Source: Candidatus Blackburnbacteria bacterium (lineage in GTDB: Bacteria; Patescibacteriota; Microgenomatia; UBA8517; UBA10165). From it: a stretch of DNA of 41,177 nt. The notes under the pieces were generated by a model. That model saw only the letters and a list, made by a program, of their open reading frames with translations. It did no database searches and was not told the DNA's origin. Below are positions 7,148-14,349 of the stretch, in pieces (position 1 is the stretch's first letter; every line of letters begins with the position of its first letter). A program made the position numbers and the translations under genes. The stretch covers positions 1 through 41,177 of the forward strand of contig JACPEJ010000004.1 in assembly GCA_016183565.1 (NCBI GenBank), given 5' to 3'.

Positions 7148-7816
7148 CTAGCTTGTCAGCAAAATAACTATTCCTAGAATAATCATACCAAGACTTGAGC
7201 TGTATTTCAGCAGAGGAGAATTTCTCTTTCGCCACACTTTAACTTTTTCTAGCAAAATAGGATTGCTGGCGATCAAGAGAACTGCAACCAAAGGTAAAAC
7301 AAAAACAACATTATAAAAAATAAGATAAAGAAGCCCAGACCAGAAAGTTGCCTGGTCATGAAGAAGACCCAAAATCATCAAGTATGGTCCTCCTGTACAA
7401 GGAAATTCATACATACCAACTACAAAGCCTAAAGAAAGGGCAGCTGGAAAGGAGTTTTTTTGTATAAGCTGTGCAATTTTTGGGTGAGCAAACTGCGGAA
7501 TTTTAAATTTAATTGGGAAGTTGGGGAAAATAGAGTCCAATAGATTTAAAGTCCCTGCGCCAATTACAATTGAGGCCCCAATTTTTGCTAAGAAATGGGG
7601 GACCCCAAAAAAACTTAAGGCTCTCAGTAACCCAAGACCGATTAAAATATAAATTATAAAAATTCCTAAGATGTAGCCAAATCCAGCTTGTAAAATTTCT
7701 TTTCTTGTCTTTTGTAAACTAAAAAGAAATCCGATTGTTAAAAATAAAACAGATATTGCACAAGGATTGATGGAATCAACCAGAGAAGCGGTAAAGACGA
7801 CAAGAGGATTTAACAT
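7148..7816 (-). CDS. CcdA/DsbD-type thiol electron transporter
   Basis: This 222-aa polytopic membrane protein of the cytochrome c biogenesis/DsbD transmembrane family moves reducing equivalents from cytosolic thioredoxin to proteins outside the membrane. Two conserved proline-cysteine motifs, VDSINPCAISVLFL in the first helix and YEFPCTGGPYLMIL in the fourth, are the expected redox pair. About six hydrophobic helices are visible and the length is normal for CcdA. Downstream on the same strand are a helical protein and a thioredoxin-like protein. Its start codon lies only 17 bp from the divergent start of the Nramp-like gene. Confidence 0.92.
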   Translation of the reverse strand: MLNPLVVFTASLVDSINPCAISVLFLTIGFLFSLQKTRKEILQAGFGYILGIFIIYILIGLGLLRALSFFGVPHFLAKIGASIVIGAGTLNLLDSIFPNFPIKFKIPQFAHPKIAQLIQKNSFPAALSLGFVVGMYEFPCTGGPYLMILGLLHDQATFWSGLLYLIFYNVVFVLPLVAVLLIASNPILLEKVKVWRKRNSPLLKYSSSLGMIILGIVILLTS

Positions 7817-7833
7817 ATCGTATACTCTATATT
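7817..7833. promoter_or_regulatory. 17-bp divergent start region with overlapping -10 boxes
   Basis: On the plus strand TATACT (7821-7826) ends 7 nt before the ATG at 7834. On the minus strand TATAGA (7831-7826) ends 9 nt before the ATG at 7816. The two -10 elements overlap by one base and each -35 region must lie inside the other gene. Confidence 0.55.
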
Positions 7834-9216
7834 ATGCTGCAGCCACACAAGAGAGCAAATCTACCTCCTGCTCCCACATTTCGAAAAATTCTTGGTCCTA
7901 GTTTTATTATACTCGGACTTGGCTTAGGTTCAGGAGAGCTTATTCTTTGGCCTAATTTAACAGTGAACTTTGGATTAGGAATTCTGTGGGGAGCGGTTTT
8001 GGGAATAACTTTTCAGTTTTTTTTGAATATGGAGATTGAACGCTATGCTTTGGTAACTGGCGAGTCAGTTTTTGTTGGATTGTCAAGAAAACTCTCAATT
8101 CTTCCTGTTTGGTTTATTATTTCAACTATTTTGCCTTGGATGTGGCCCGGGATAATAGGTTCAAGCGCAGTTCTTTTAGGAAAAGTGATTGGAGTTGAAA
8201 GTGTTCGAGTTTTGCCAGTTGCTCTTCTTCTTATGGTGGGCGCGATATTAACCCTTGGCCCAGTACTTTACAAAACAGAAGAGTATGTGCAAAAGTCACT
8301 AATAATAGTTACTGTCCCTTTTCTCATTGGACTAGTTTTGTATATTGCAAGGTTTTCTGATTGGCAGGCTTTAGCAATAGGAATAGTTGGCATGGGTGAT
8401 GGCTATTGGTTTTTGCCAAAAGCATTACCAATTGCATCTTTTCTTGCTGCGTTTGCCTATGCTGGCGCAGGAGGAAATCTTAATCTTGCTCAATCTTTTT
8501 ATATTAAAGAAAAAGGTTATGGTATGGGGAAGTATTCAGGAAGATTGACAAGTATTTTGACTGGGAAACAGGAGAACATCGAGCTTGAAGGGGCGACTTT
8601 TGAGACAAATCAAGAGAACTTAAAAAACTTTCGAAAGTGGTGGAAACTTGTAAATATTGAGCATGCGATTGTTTTTTTGTTAACAGGAGCGGTGACTATA
8701 ATTTTGCTTTCTTTTCTTGCATATTTGACTGTTACCGAAACCCGCGAGGGAGCAACTCTTGGTTTTCTTTTTCAGGAGGCGGAGACAATTGGGGCGAGAA
8801 CTTTACCAATACTTTCTGTAATTTTTCTTATCTTTGGTAGTTTGATGCGTTTTACAACTCAGCTTGGCGTATTGGATACAACTTCCCGTATATTGACTGA
8901 AAACCTGTGTCTTACTTCTAAAAAATACTTCCCAACGTCTAAGATCCGACAAATTTTCTTCTTTTTTCTTTGGTTTCAAATTCTTTTGGGAGTAATTATT
9001 TTTCTTCTTGGTGTTGCCCAGCCATTTACCCTTGTTCTTATTGGCGCGGTTTTGAACGCATTTGCAATGTTTGTTTATACAGGACTTATATTGTGGCTTA
9101 ACTTGACCTCGCTTGAAAAATCACTTAGACCTTCTTTTGTTCGTGTTTTTATAATGGGAGGAATCTTTCTTTTCTTCGGAGGGTTTTCTTTTTTTACTCT
9201 TCTCGAGCAGTTTTGA
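7834..9216 (+). CDS. Nramp-like (APC-fold) membrane transporter
   Basis: This 460-aa protein has about 11 hydrophobic helices. The N-terminal block ILGPSFIILGLGLGSGELIL resembles the start of Nramp (SLC11) proteins and their relatives, and a central AAFAYAGAGGNLNLAQSFYIKEKG segment resembles TM6 of that family. The metal-binding DPGN of canonical Nramp TM1 is replaced by GSGE, so the substrate may not be Mn or Fe. A hydrophilic loop of about 50 residues follows TM6. The gene is transcribed divergently from ccdA from a shared 17-bp spacer and probably lacks a leader. The family assignment is moderate and the substrate unknown. Confidence 0.75.
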   Translation: MLQPHKRANLPPAPTFRKILGPSFIILGLGLGSGELILWPNLTVNFGLGILWGAVLGITFQFFLNMEIERYALVTGESVFVGLSRKLSILPVWFIISTILPWMWPGIIGSSAVLLGKVIGVESVRVLPVALLLMVGAILTLGPVLYKTEEYVQKSLIIVTVPFLIGLVLYIARFSDWQALAIGIVGMGDGYWFLPKALPIASFLAAFAYAGAGGNLNLAQSFYIKEKGYGMGKYSGRLTSILTGKQENIELEGATFETNQENLKNFRKWWKLVNIEHAIVFLLTGAVTIILLSFLAYLTVTETREGATLGFLFQEAETIGARTLPILSVIFLIFGSLMRFTTQLGVLDTTSRILTENLCLTSKKYFPTSKIRQIFFFFLWFQILLGVIIFLLGVAQPFTLVLIGAVLNAFAMFVYTGLILWLNLTSLEKSLRPSFVRVFIMGGIFLFFGGFSFFTLLEQF

Positions 9217-9221
9217 ACATA

Positions 9222-9842
9222 TTACTCTACAGTTTTTTCAGGTCCCCTATTTCGGAAGGTTTCTATAAACTTCTTTATTCGGCCTTCGTCAAAATTATCA
9301 AATTTATCAATTCTTGTCCAAGCAGTAAGCGCAATTCTTGTATCAAGAGAAGGTCTTGGCACAATAATAATCTTCTTTTTTCCTTCTTTCTCGTAAACGT
9401 CTGCCAGTTGGGAAATTAGTTTTTTACAATCTTCGCTTTCCCATTGACTACCACTTAACTCTGCACTTGGACTCGCCTGCGCCGAAGGTGAAGCATCCGG
9501 GTTCTCCTCGTGCGCAGAAGCAACGAAAAATGGCAAATGAAAACTGAAAACTTGTTTCGTACAGTTGTACGAGATTACCACGTATCCATGCTCCAAGCTG
9601 TGCACTAAATGGCCGTCAGAAAACTGCTTATCATAAACTCCTGCCTTTGTCCATTCTTCGTAATGTGGTCCTGAGGTTGGAGGATTGGAGTTGTATTGAA
9701 CTTGTGTGCCATCGCTAACATGGTTTCTACCTAAGTCAGGAACGGATTCTCCAGGTAGTGGTGTTGAGAGTTTTTGCCAAATCCACCATCCACTTCCAAC
9801 AACCAACAAGATGACGATAAGTGATAGAATGTTTTTCTTCAT
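9222..9842 (-). CDS. DUF3105 family membrane-anchored protein
   Basis: This 206-aa protein has an N-terminal signal anchor (ILSLIVILLVVGSGWWIW) and an extracytoplasmic domain. The signature NPPTSGPHYEEW and LVHSLEHGYVVISYNC match the DUF3105 pattern, whose conserved histidines suggest metal binding. A low-complexity SPSAQASPSAE spacer interrupts the domain. It converges with the transporter gene, with 5 bp between stop codons. Molecular function is not established for the family. Confidence 0.85.
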   Translation of the reverse strand: MKKNILSLIVILLVVGSGWWIWQKLSTPLPGESVPDLGRNHVSDGTQVQYNSNPPTSGPHYEEWTKAGVYDKQFSDGHLVHSLEHGYVVISYNCTKQVFSFHLPFFVASAHEENPDASPSAQASPSAELSGSQWESEDCKKLISQLADVYEKEGKKKIIIVPRPSLDTRIALTAWTRIDKFDNFDEGRIKKFIETFRNRGPEKTVE

Positions 9843-9899
9843 TTTGCCTCTTACTGTATCTCAATATTTCCTTTAGGTCAATTGTGAGATAATATACCA

Positions 9900-10541
9900 G
9901 TGGACCGCCAAACCAAAATCATCGCTTCAATAACCGCTATCTTACCCTTGTTGCTTATGTTGGCACTCGCTTTGTGGGTACCCAGTAATCTTGACACCAT
10001 AACTGAACTTGCCAAAAAACACCATATTATTGCTCCACTAATTATGATTATTTGGCGAATCCTAGCAATAGTTATTCCTCCTGTCCCTGGAGCAATAGTG
10101 ACCTACGCTCTAATTCCTGTTTTCGGTTGGTTTTACTCCTTCCTCTACTCAGCAATTGCAATTTTGGTTGGGGAATCGCTCGCTTTCATGCTCGCAAGAA
10201 AGTTTAGAGAGCCTCTGGCAAAACGCTTCACTCCACTTCAAGCTTTGCATAAGTGGGAATCCAGACTTTCTGGAACAACAGAATTTCTTGCCCTGGTGGG
10301 AATTAAGCTGGTAACAGCCTACATTTCAGACTTCATAAGCTACGCAGCAGGGCTTTCAAGGTTAAGTTTTAAGAAGTTCTTCGCCGCAACAGTAATACTC
10401 TTACCTCTTAACGGCATAGTTTTCTACGCCGGAGGAAAACTGTATGAATTAAATACCCACATTGCAATAGTTACTCTAGTTGGAGCAGTCATAGTTATTT
10501 ACACTTTTCAGAAGAGTAAAATTTTTGAAAAGATTAAATAG
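9900..10541 (+). CDS. DedA/VTT-domain membrane protein
   Basis: This 213-aa integral membrane protein is of the SNARE-associated/VTT (DedA/TVP38) type. The core region PPVPGAIVTYALIPVFGWFY, a later GESLAFMLARKFREP and a conserved IKLVTAYISDFISYAAGLS segment follow the family layout, and there are about five hydrophobic segments. Members are linked to lipid scrambling or membrane homeostasis. The start is GTG at 9900, with GATAAT ending 6 nt before it and no Shine-Dalgarno. A CACCTCGGGAGTGGCC repeat follows the stop codon. Confidence 0.85.
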   Translation: MDRQTKIIASITAILPLLLMLALALWVPSNLDTITELAKKHHIIAPLIMIIWRILAIVIPPVPGAIVTYALIPVFGWFYSFLYSAIAILVGESLAFMLARKFREPLAKRFTPLQALHKWESRLSGTTEFLALVGIKLVTAYISDFISYAAGLSRLSFKKFFAATVILLPLNGIVFYAGGKLYELNTHIAIVTLVGAVIVIYTFQKSKIFEKIK

Positions 10542-10550
10542 CCTTAGCCT

Positions 10551-10570
10551 GGCACCTCGGGAGTGGCCGC
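10551..10570 (+). repeat. CACCTCGGGAGTGGCC dispersed repeat
   Basis: This 20-bp sequence, GGCACCTCGGGAGTGGCCGC, matches 13326-13345 exactly and has close copies at 6129-6148 and 11884-11899. It follows the DedA-like gene by about 10 bp. Confidence 0.6.
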
Positions 10571-10626
10571 TTAGAAAAATCACGCTGGAACTTATATGTA
10601 TATCTGGTGTGCTAAAATACTGGTTA

Positions 10627-10899
10627 ATGGTAACTGAACGACGCGAATCGACTCTTCGCACAGCAGTTTCTTGGGTTGGAAAGGAAGTCCGTCTAGAGTT
10701 GGCAATAATACAAGGAAAGCCCAAAGAGGTAATTGAGGCGGCAACCAATCTTGGTCTTGACGAAGAGAGTATTATGCTGGCATGCGCCGCAGCACACAAG
10801 TGGGCTGGTGCACGCTTCTTGGTTCAAGGAAGAAACGAAGAAGCAAAACGCGAGTTAGATGCTGCAGAAAACATCATTGCAAACTTCACAATACGCTGA
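10627..10899 (+). CDS. Small helical protein of unknown function
   Basis: This is a 90-aa soluble, Ala/Glu-rich, predicted helical protein; residues about 20-85 could form a tetratricopeptide-like helical pair (helix GKPKEVIEAATNLG, helix AAAHKWAGARFLVQGRN). No family is recognised. The start is set by an extended TAAAAT box ending 8 nt before the ATG at 10627; the frame is open further upstream but without a plausible start. It precedes the lipoprotein-like gene by 7 bp. Confidence 0.6.
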   Translation: MVTERRESTLRTAVSWVGKEVRLELAIIQGKPKEVIEAATNLGLDEESIMLACAAAHKWAGARFLVQGRNEEAKRELDAAENIIANFTIR

Positions 10900-10906
10900 A
10901 ACTCCA

Positions 10907-11239
10907 ATGGAAGCAATAAAAAACGTACTAACCAGGAAAGAGTTTTTAAGAACAGGCGGCATTTTGACATCTACAACATTTGTTGCTTGTGGTGAGACTG
11001 GTCAAAATTTGCCCCTTGCAGTAAGACTGCAAAATCCTTATGCCACACCAAGAACTGAAGTTGTAGAAAGACTCGATAGCCTAGAAGTACAAATTCAAGG
11101 CGCTATAGAGAAGATAGCTCGGTTTAATTTGGGTAGAGAGCAAGGATTCCCTTATGATATTGCCCAGCTTTACTTGGGCCAAAGATCCTTATCAACCCTC
11201 TCTCCTAGTTTTGGAAAATTGTCTGTAGTGTGGAAATAG
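10907..11239 (+). CDS. Tat-type lipoprotein N-terminal part, possibly split from the next ORF
   Basis: The protein is 110 aa from the ATG at 10907. The N-terminus LTRKEFLRTGGIL resembles a twin-arginine (R-K variant) signal, followed by a lipobox-like TTFVACGE, so export and lipidation at the cysteine are likely. The rest contains a helical stretch (VVERLDSLEVQIQGAIEKIA) and no known domain. The frame ends at 11239, overlapping by 10 bp a second frame that continues with similar composition. A single secreted protein of about 310 residues broken by a frameshift is plausible. Confidence 0.6.
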   Translation: MEAIKNVLTRKEFLRTGGILTSTTFVACGETGQNLPLAVRLQNPYATPRTEVVERLDSLEVQIQGAIEKIARFNLGREQGFPYDIAQLYLGQRSLSTLSPSFGKLSVVWK

Positions 11240-11841
11240 ATGATACCAGATACTCCAGGATAGCTATGCTTAATGCCTATAGTTTGTCGCCTGACAAAAA
11301 ATTTCAGCTTGAGACTCATGATGGTAAACAAACAGTTTTCTATCAAATATATGAAGAAATAAGCCCACAGATAATGTTGTCTAGCGCTTGGTTAAACGAA
11401 TCCTCAGAAAACGTTCAATGGTTGGTGATGATGAAGGAGGCGTCGCATCTTCTAATGTGGCCAGAGGTTGTCAAATTCGGTCGGCAAGTAGCAGAACGGG
11501 TTGTCAGGGTTAAAAAGATTGATCCAAATATCGATGATAGGGTGGTAAATGATTCATTATGGATCGTTTTCTCGACAGGTAATCAGGGTTATAAAGTTGC
11601 TTTTGATTTTGCAGGCATACTGGCTGTTTGGCCCTATCTTACAAGAGTGATGGAAGGACCTGTTGGGCAACGTAGTGGAATACAAAAAACTGACCTTTAT
11701 AGGGTCTATTTAGAGGCTAAGAAGAGAGGGCTAAATTTTAGTGTTCCTTTCAATTCTAGCCAATTCCTCAGCTTAGCTTTTGGAGTGCACGAAAGTTGGT
11801 TTAGTTTGCTAAGGGAGCTTTACCCGGAGCAGTTAAAATAA
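11230..11841 (+). CDS. Unknown protein, possible C-terminal part of the upstream lipoprotein
   Basis: The protein is 203 aa if it starts at the GTG at 11230, which overlaps the preceding gene by 10 bp. It has no signal peptide of its own. Visible features are a helical QWLVMMKEASHLLMW stretch and a C-terminal SLAFGVHESWFSLL segment, and no family is recognised. The frame is open back to about 11203, which would allow joining to the upstream frame within the 11203-11239 overlap. Either translational coupling at the overlap or a frameshift would explain this. No Shine-Dalgarno is evident before the GTG. Confidence 0.6.
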   Translation: MEIDDTRYSRIAMLNAYSLSPDKKFQLETHDGKQTVFYQIYEEISPQIMLSSAWLNESSENVQWLVMMKEASHLLMWPEVVKFGRQVAERVVRVKKIDPNIDDRVVNDSLWIVFSTGNQGYKVAFDFAGILAVWPYLTRVMEGPVGQRSGIQKTDLYRVYLEAKKRGLNFSVPFNSSQFLSLAFGVHESWFSLLRELYPEQLK

Positions 11842-11858
11842 GTCTTCCACACTTTTCT

Positions 11859-11899
11859 TCCACCTGGGAGGTGGAATAGCTTTGCACCTCGGGAGTGGG
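11859..11899 (+). repeat. CCACCT palindrome plus CACCTCGGGAGTGG repeat
   Basis: A hairpin CCACCTGGGAGGTGG is followed by GCACCTCGGGAGTGGG. It is the same compound repeat as at 2909-2947 (inverted). It follows a gene end, as do most copies. Confidence 0.6.
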
Positions 11900-11932
11900 C
11901 CAGCTCAGCTGGTCAATCTCCAAGCTTAGCTC

Positions 11933-11982
11933 AGTGGCCGCTCGGAAATCTCTTTAAGTAATTGACACAGTTTTTAGTCATC
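11933..11982 (+). repeat. 50-bp direct repeat, left copy
   Basis: This is identical over 50 bp to 13337-13386. It starts at AGTGGCCGCTCGG and ends at TTTTTAGTCATC, which is the left half of the 38-bp palindrome that is complete in the right copy. The two copies bound 1,354 bp holding transposase relics and small membrane-protein genes. Confidence 0.85.
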
Positions 11983-12208
11983 TTTTAGTCATCGATGTCT
12001 TTTTCTGTTTCCCTGAGAGTTTTTGATAATTACTATATCTGTGATCTTTTAATCCATCCTTTCCTTTTTGGACAAATACCTTTCGATATCTCTCTATATT
12101 TCTTCTCGAACAGGATAAAGGCTTTGTTGCTTTAGTAAAAAATACTAAAATTGCTCCTGAAAGCAATGCTTTTATTACATTAAGACGCTTTTCTATCGGC
12201 TGTCTCAT
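11978..12208 (-). pseudogene. Transposase N-terminal helix-turn-helix fragment
   Basis: This is a 76-aa frame. Residues about 30-65 (RRNIERYRKVFVQKGKDGL, then KDHRYSNYQKLSGKQ) match the helix-turn-helix that opens IS481/IS630-type transposases, where a GLKDRR-like segment precedes the catalytic core. No DDE domain follows: the frame ends inside the 50-bp direct repeat. It is a relic with no visible inverted repeats of its own. Confidence 0.55.
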
Positions 12209-12321
12209 TTGCCCACCTCTTTTTTAGAAGATGAGCATACACCGTTTTTATCTACAACAGTTGAGATGTCAAAGTGCTACGACAATTGAGATGTTCCATT
12301 ACATATACACATAGAGTAGTA

Positions 12322-12450
12322 TCTAAGAAATATTTACAAGCCTACATTGATGAGTATGTTTGGAGATATAATCATAGAAAATATAACGGACAAATGTTTG
12401 ATTTATTATTAAGACAAATAGCTGAGATTGGGGTCTTAATTTCTGTGTAG
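12322..12450 (+). pseudogene. C-terminal relic of an IS1595 (ISXO2-like) transposase
   Basis: A 42-codon frame reads SKKYLQAYIDEYVWRYNHRK followed by YNGQMFDLLLRQIAEIG before a TAG stop. This is the typical end of ISXO2-like DDE transposases (SKKHLQRYLDEFVFRYNRR and a later FDxLL). The catalytic part is absent upstream and there is no start codon at the border. It comes from a different family than the fragment at 11978-12208, so at least two elements have decayed here. Confidence 0.65.
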
Positions 12451-12622
12451 ACTTCTTAACTAAATTAAAAAATCTTTCTTTGCACCTTCTCTACCGCCTT
12501 TTTTAAAAACTTCGATTAATTCTTTTGATTTTTGATTCATCAAAAATAATTGTATCAGGTTTTAGCTAGAATTAGAAAACGAGCATTTAACTTCAAAATT
12601 GGTTTGACTCTTATTCTTACCT

Positions 12623-12868
12623 TCAAATCCTTAGCAACTTCTTTCCTATAGTTCCGCTAAAATATTTATTCATTAATACAAAATAGAGAAATACTGCTAG
12701 AAACACGATAATAGTTGGAAGTCCTTCTATTTCAAAACTTGATCCTTGAGTACGGCCAAATCCCAATGCTGTTACGTACCCCAAGACATAAAAGGATAGA
12801 ACTAGGTCAATAATAAAAGCTGTAACTTTTTTCCAAGTAGGTGCATTCTTTTTAATAATATTAATCAC
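12623..12868 (-). CDS. Short RDD-family membrane protein
   Basis: This is an 81-aa protein with two hydrophobic helices. WKKVTAFIIDLVLSFYVLG matches the RDD motif region and SGTIGKKLLRI matches the GKxxL(G/R)I end of RDD domains. The family often has three helices and a longer tail, so this one may be truncated. The start is a GTG that overlaps an AGGTG Shine-Dalgarno-like sequence. The preceding gene relic ends across this start. Function is unknown. Confidence 0.6.
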   Translation of the reverse strand: MINIIKKNAPTWKKVTAFIIDLVLSFYVLGYVTALGFGRTQGSSFEIEGLPTIIVFLAVFLYFVLMNKYFSGTIGKKLLRI

Positions 12869-13214
12869 CTCGCAGTACTTTTTCGTTGAGTAATTTCTGA
12901 AGTTTTTCTAAATCATTCTTACTAAGCTTGTACCACTGAACATCATTTTGATAGCCTAAGATTCCTTTTTACCCTCGTTGTGCTTCTAAAACATAAATAA
13001 TGCCCTCTTTTGATTTGCACTTTAGTAGCCTTAAGTTTTGATCAGAAGATATCCCTAGCTGCTGATCCTGCAACTCACTAAAATTTCCATAGTCCTCTAA
13101 AACTTCTCCAATATTCATCTTGATCAATTTATTCTTTCCTTTGCGAGAAGCTAATAAAAATGCAAAGATAATTCCTGCTATGGGGATCAAAAACCATAAA
13201 AAGTCCCAGGTCAT
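12861..13214 (-). pseudogene. Membrane protein gene interrupted by an in-frame TAA
   Basis: The first 81 codons (ATG at 13214, AGGAG just upstream) encode one transmembrane helix (FLWFLIPIAGIIFAFLLA) and a soluble part ending in IIYVLEAQRG. A TAA follows at 12971-12969. The same frame then stays open for 35 more codons with sensible composition (GILGYQNDVQWYKLSKNDLE, then KLQKLLNEKVLRGD) and has no start codon of its own. This suggests one ancestral gene of about 117 codons with a point nonsense mutation, although the 81-aa product could still be made. No family is recognised. Confidence 0.5.
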
Positions 13215-13336
13215 ACTCCTACAATACCATATCTAGCATAACTCGCAAGTTCTACAAACGATCGTACCACCTAGCGGTTTGAGATAATCTCACTTCTTCG
13301 TGGCTGGGCCAAAAGATTAGACGTTGGCACCTCGGG

Positions 13337-13386
13337 AGTGGCCGCTCGGAAATCTCTTTAAGTAATTGACACAGTTTTTAGTCATC
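13337..13386 (+). repeat. 50-bp direct repeat, right copy
   Basis: This is a perfect match to 11933-11982. Here it runs on into the complete 38-bp palindrome (13366-13403), so this is likely the original junction and the left one the derived junction. It is preceded by a GGCACCTCGGGAGTGGCC repeat at 13326. Confidence 0.85.
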
Positions 13387-13403
13387 GCGTATTTCTGTGT
13401 CAA
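13366..13403 (+). repeat. 38-bp TTGACACAG palindrome, copy b
   Basis: Arms TTGACACAG and CTGTGTCAA surround a TCATCG centre. The repeat overlaps the 3' end of the alkyltransferase gene and supplies its TGA stop. Other copies are at 23044-23081, 38942-38979 and 39616-39653, with a half copy at 11962-11982. Confidence 0.75.
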
Positions 13404-13759
13404 GTGTTAAAACCAGACCAGAGATGTTCTTTTAAGTTTACAAACCTTTCGTTTTTGAACATCACTCCCTCTATTTCTAACCTTTTTTTCTGCTCCTTCC
13501 AACCACCAAAAGCGAAGTTATCGGCCACTCTCCCTTTGCTGTTTACAACTCTGTGACATGGCACACTTTCTGGATCAGGATTAAGGTGCAATGCCCTTCC
13601 AACCATTCTCGGTGTAATTCTTGGACTTAGACTTAGACTATTTACCGTAGCCGCTACGCGGCCATAAGTCCCCACCTTCCCTCTGGGAATCTTTTTAACC
13701 ACATCGTAAACCAGCAAAGCTGTTTTCAACTTCGTATAAACAAAGTCTTGGTACCTCAT
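13400..13759 (-). CDS. O6-alkylguanine-DNA alkyltransferase-type protein
   Basis: This 119-aa protein corresponds to the C-terminal catalytic domain of MGMT/Ogt. The methyl-accepting cysteine is in SVPCHRVVNSKGRVA; the PCHR motif distinguishes it from ATL proteins, which have tryptophan there. The helix-turn-helix region IPRGKVGTYGRVAA is present. It probably removes alkyl groups from O6-guanine in a suicide reaction. The ATG at 13759 is preferred over one eight codons upstream, because GTATACT ends 7 nt before it. The last codon and stop lie in the 38-bp palindrome, so the original C-terminus may have been replaced. Confidence 0.88.
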   Translation of the reverse strand: MRYQDFVYTKLKTALLVYDVVKKIPRGKVGTYGRVAATVNSLSLSPRITPRMVGRALHLNPDPESVPCHRVVNSKGRVADNFAFGGWKEQKKRLEIEGVMFKNERFVNLKEHLWSGFNT

Positions 13760-13852
13760 ATCTTCAAGTATACAAACTACCATTCTCCCCTTGAGCCATA
13801 TTTTGCTCTCAATTATTTGCTAAACTATATTTCCTCCTGCTAGAATCACGAC

Positions 13853-14317
13853 ATGGATGCAGAAAGGGCAGAAACTCGCCCACCTATTATTGAGGTATAT
13901 AGAGCAATTATATTTAACGAAAATGGAGAAATTCTTTTAGGACAAAGATCAGTAAATGACAGATGGAATCCTCTTTCCTGGGAAGTTCCTGGTGGTAAAA
14001 GAGAACCAGATCAAACACCCACAGCTGCTCTTGTCAGTGAGATTCTCCAAGAAACAGGGTTGATTATAGTACCCAGTAGATTAATTTACGAGGAAGAAAT
14101 ATTTTTAACACAAGGCCCGCGTGCGGGAAAAACTTACAAACTTCAGGTCTGCGCCGCAAGAGCCGCAGGCGGAACTTTTGTACGGAGCAAAGAACACGAC
14201 GATTTTTGCTGGATCACGCCACAGAAAGCTCTCACTCTCGAGTTAACATCTCAAACACGAGCCGCACTCCTTGCATTTCTTGAGCTAAAAAAACCAGCTA
14301 GTTTGAGAACGACTTAG
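13853..14317 (+). CDS. Nudix hydrolase
   Basis: This 154-aa protein hydrolyses a nucleoside diphosphate-linked substrate. The Nudix box is recognisable as GGKREPDQTPTAALVSEILQ followed by ETGL. The core EILQETGL is intact, but the first glutamate of the GX5E part is Q and the usual arginine before the EXXEE block is S, so it is a divergent box. The N-terminus VYRAIIFNENGEILLGQRS is typical of MutT-like members. The start follows TAGAAT by 6 nt with no Shine-Dalgarno, and the gene is divergent from the alkyltransferase. The substrate is not predictable. Confidence 0.88.
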   Translation: MDAERAETRPPIIEVYRAIIFNENGEILLGQRSVNDRWNPLSWEVPGGKREPDQTPTAALVSEILQETGLIIVPSRLIYEEEIFLTQGPRAGKTYKLQVCAARAAGGTFVRSKEHDDFCWITPQKALTLELTSQTRAALLAFLELKKPASLRTT

Positions 14318-14349
14318 ATAGCTTCTTGTTGTGCTCAGGCTAAGCATTT

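Noticed and set aside
12455-12535. 26-codon frame (MNQKSKELIEVFKKGGREG...) on the minus strand
   Set aside because: It has a plausible TACAAT box 8 nt upstream, but is too short and unrecognised to claim as a gene; it lies among relics.
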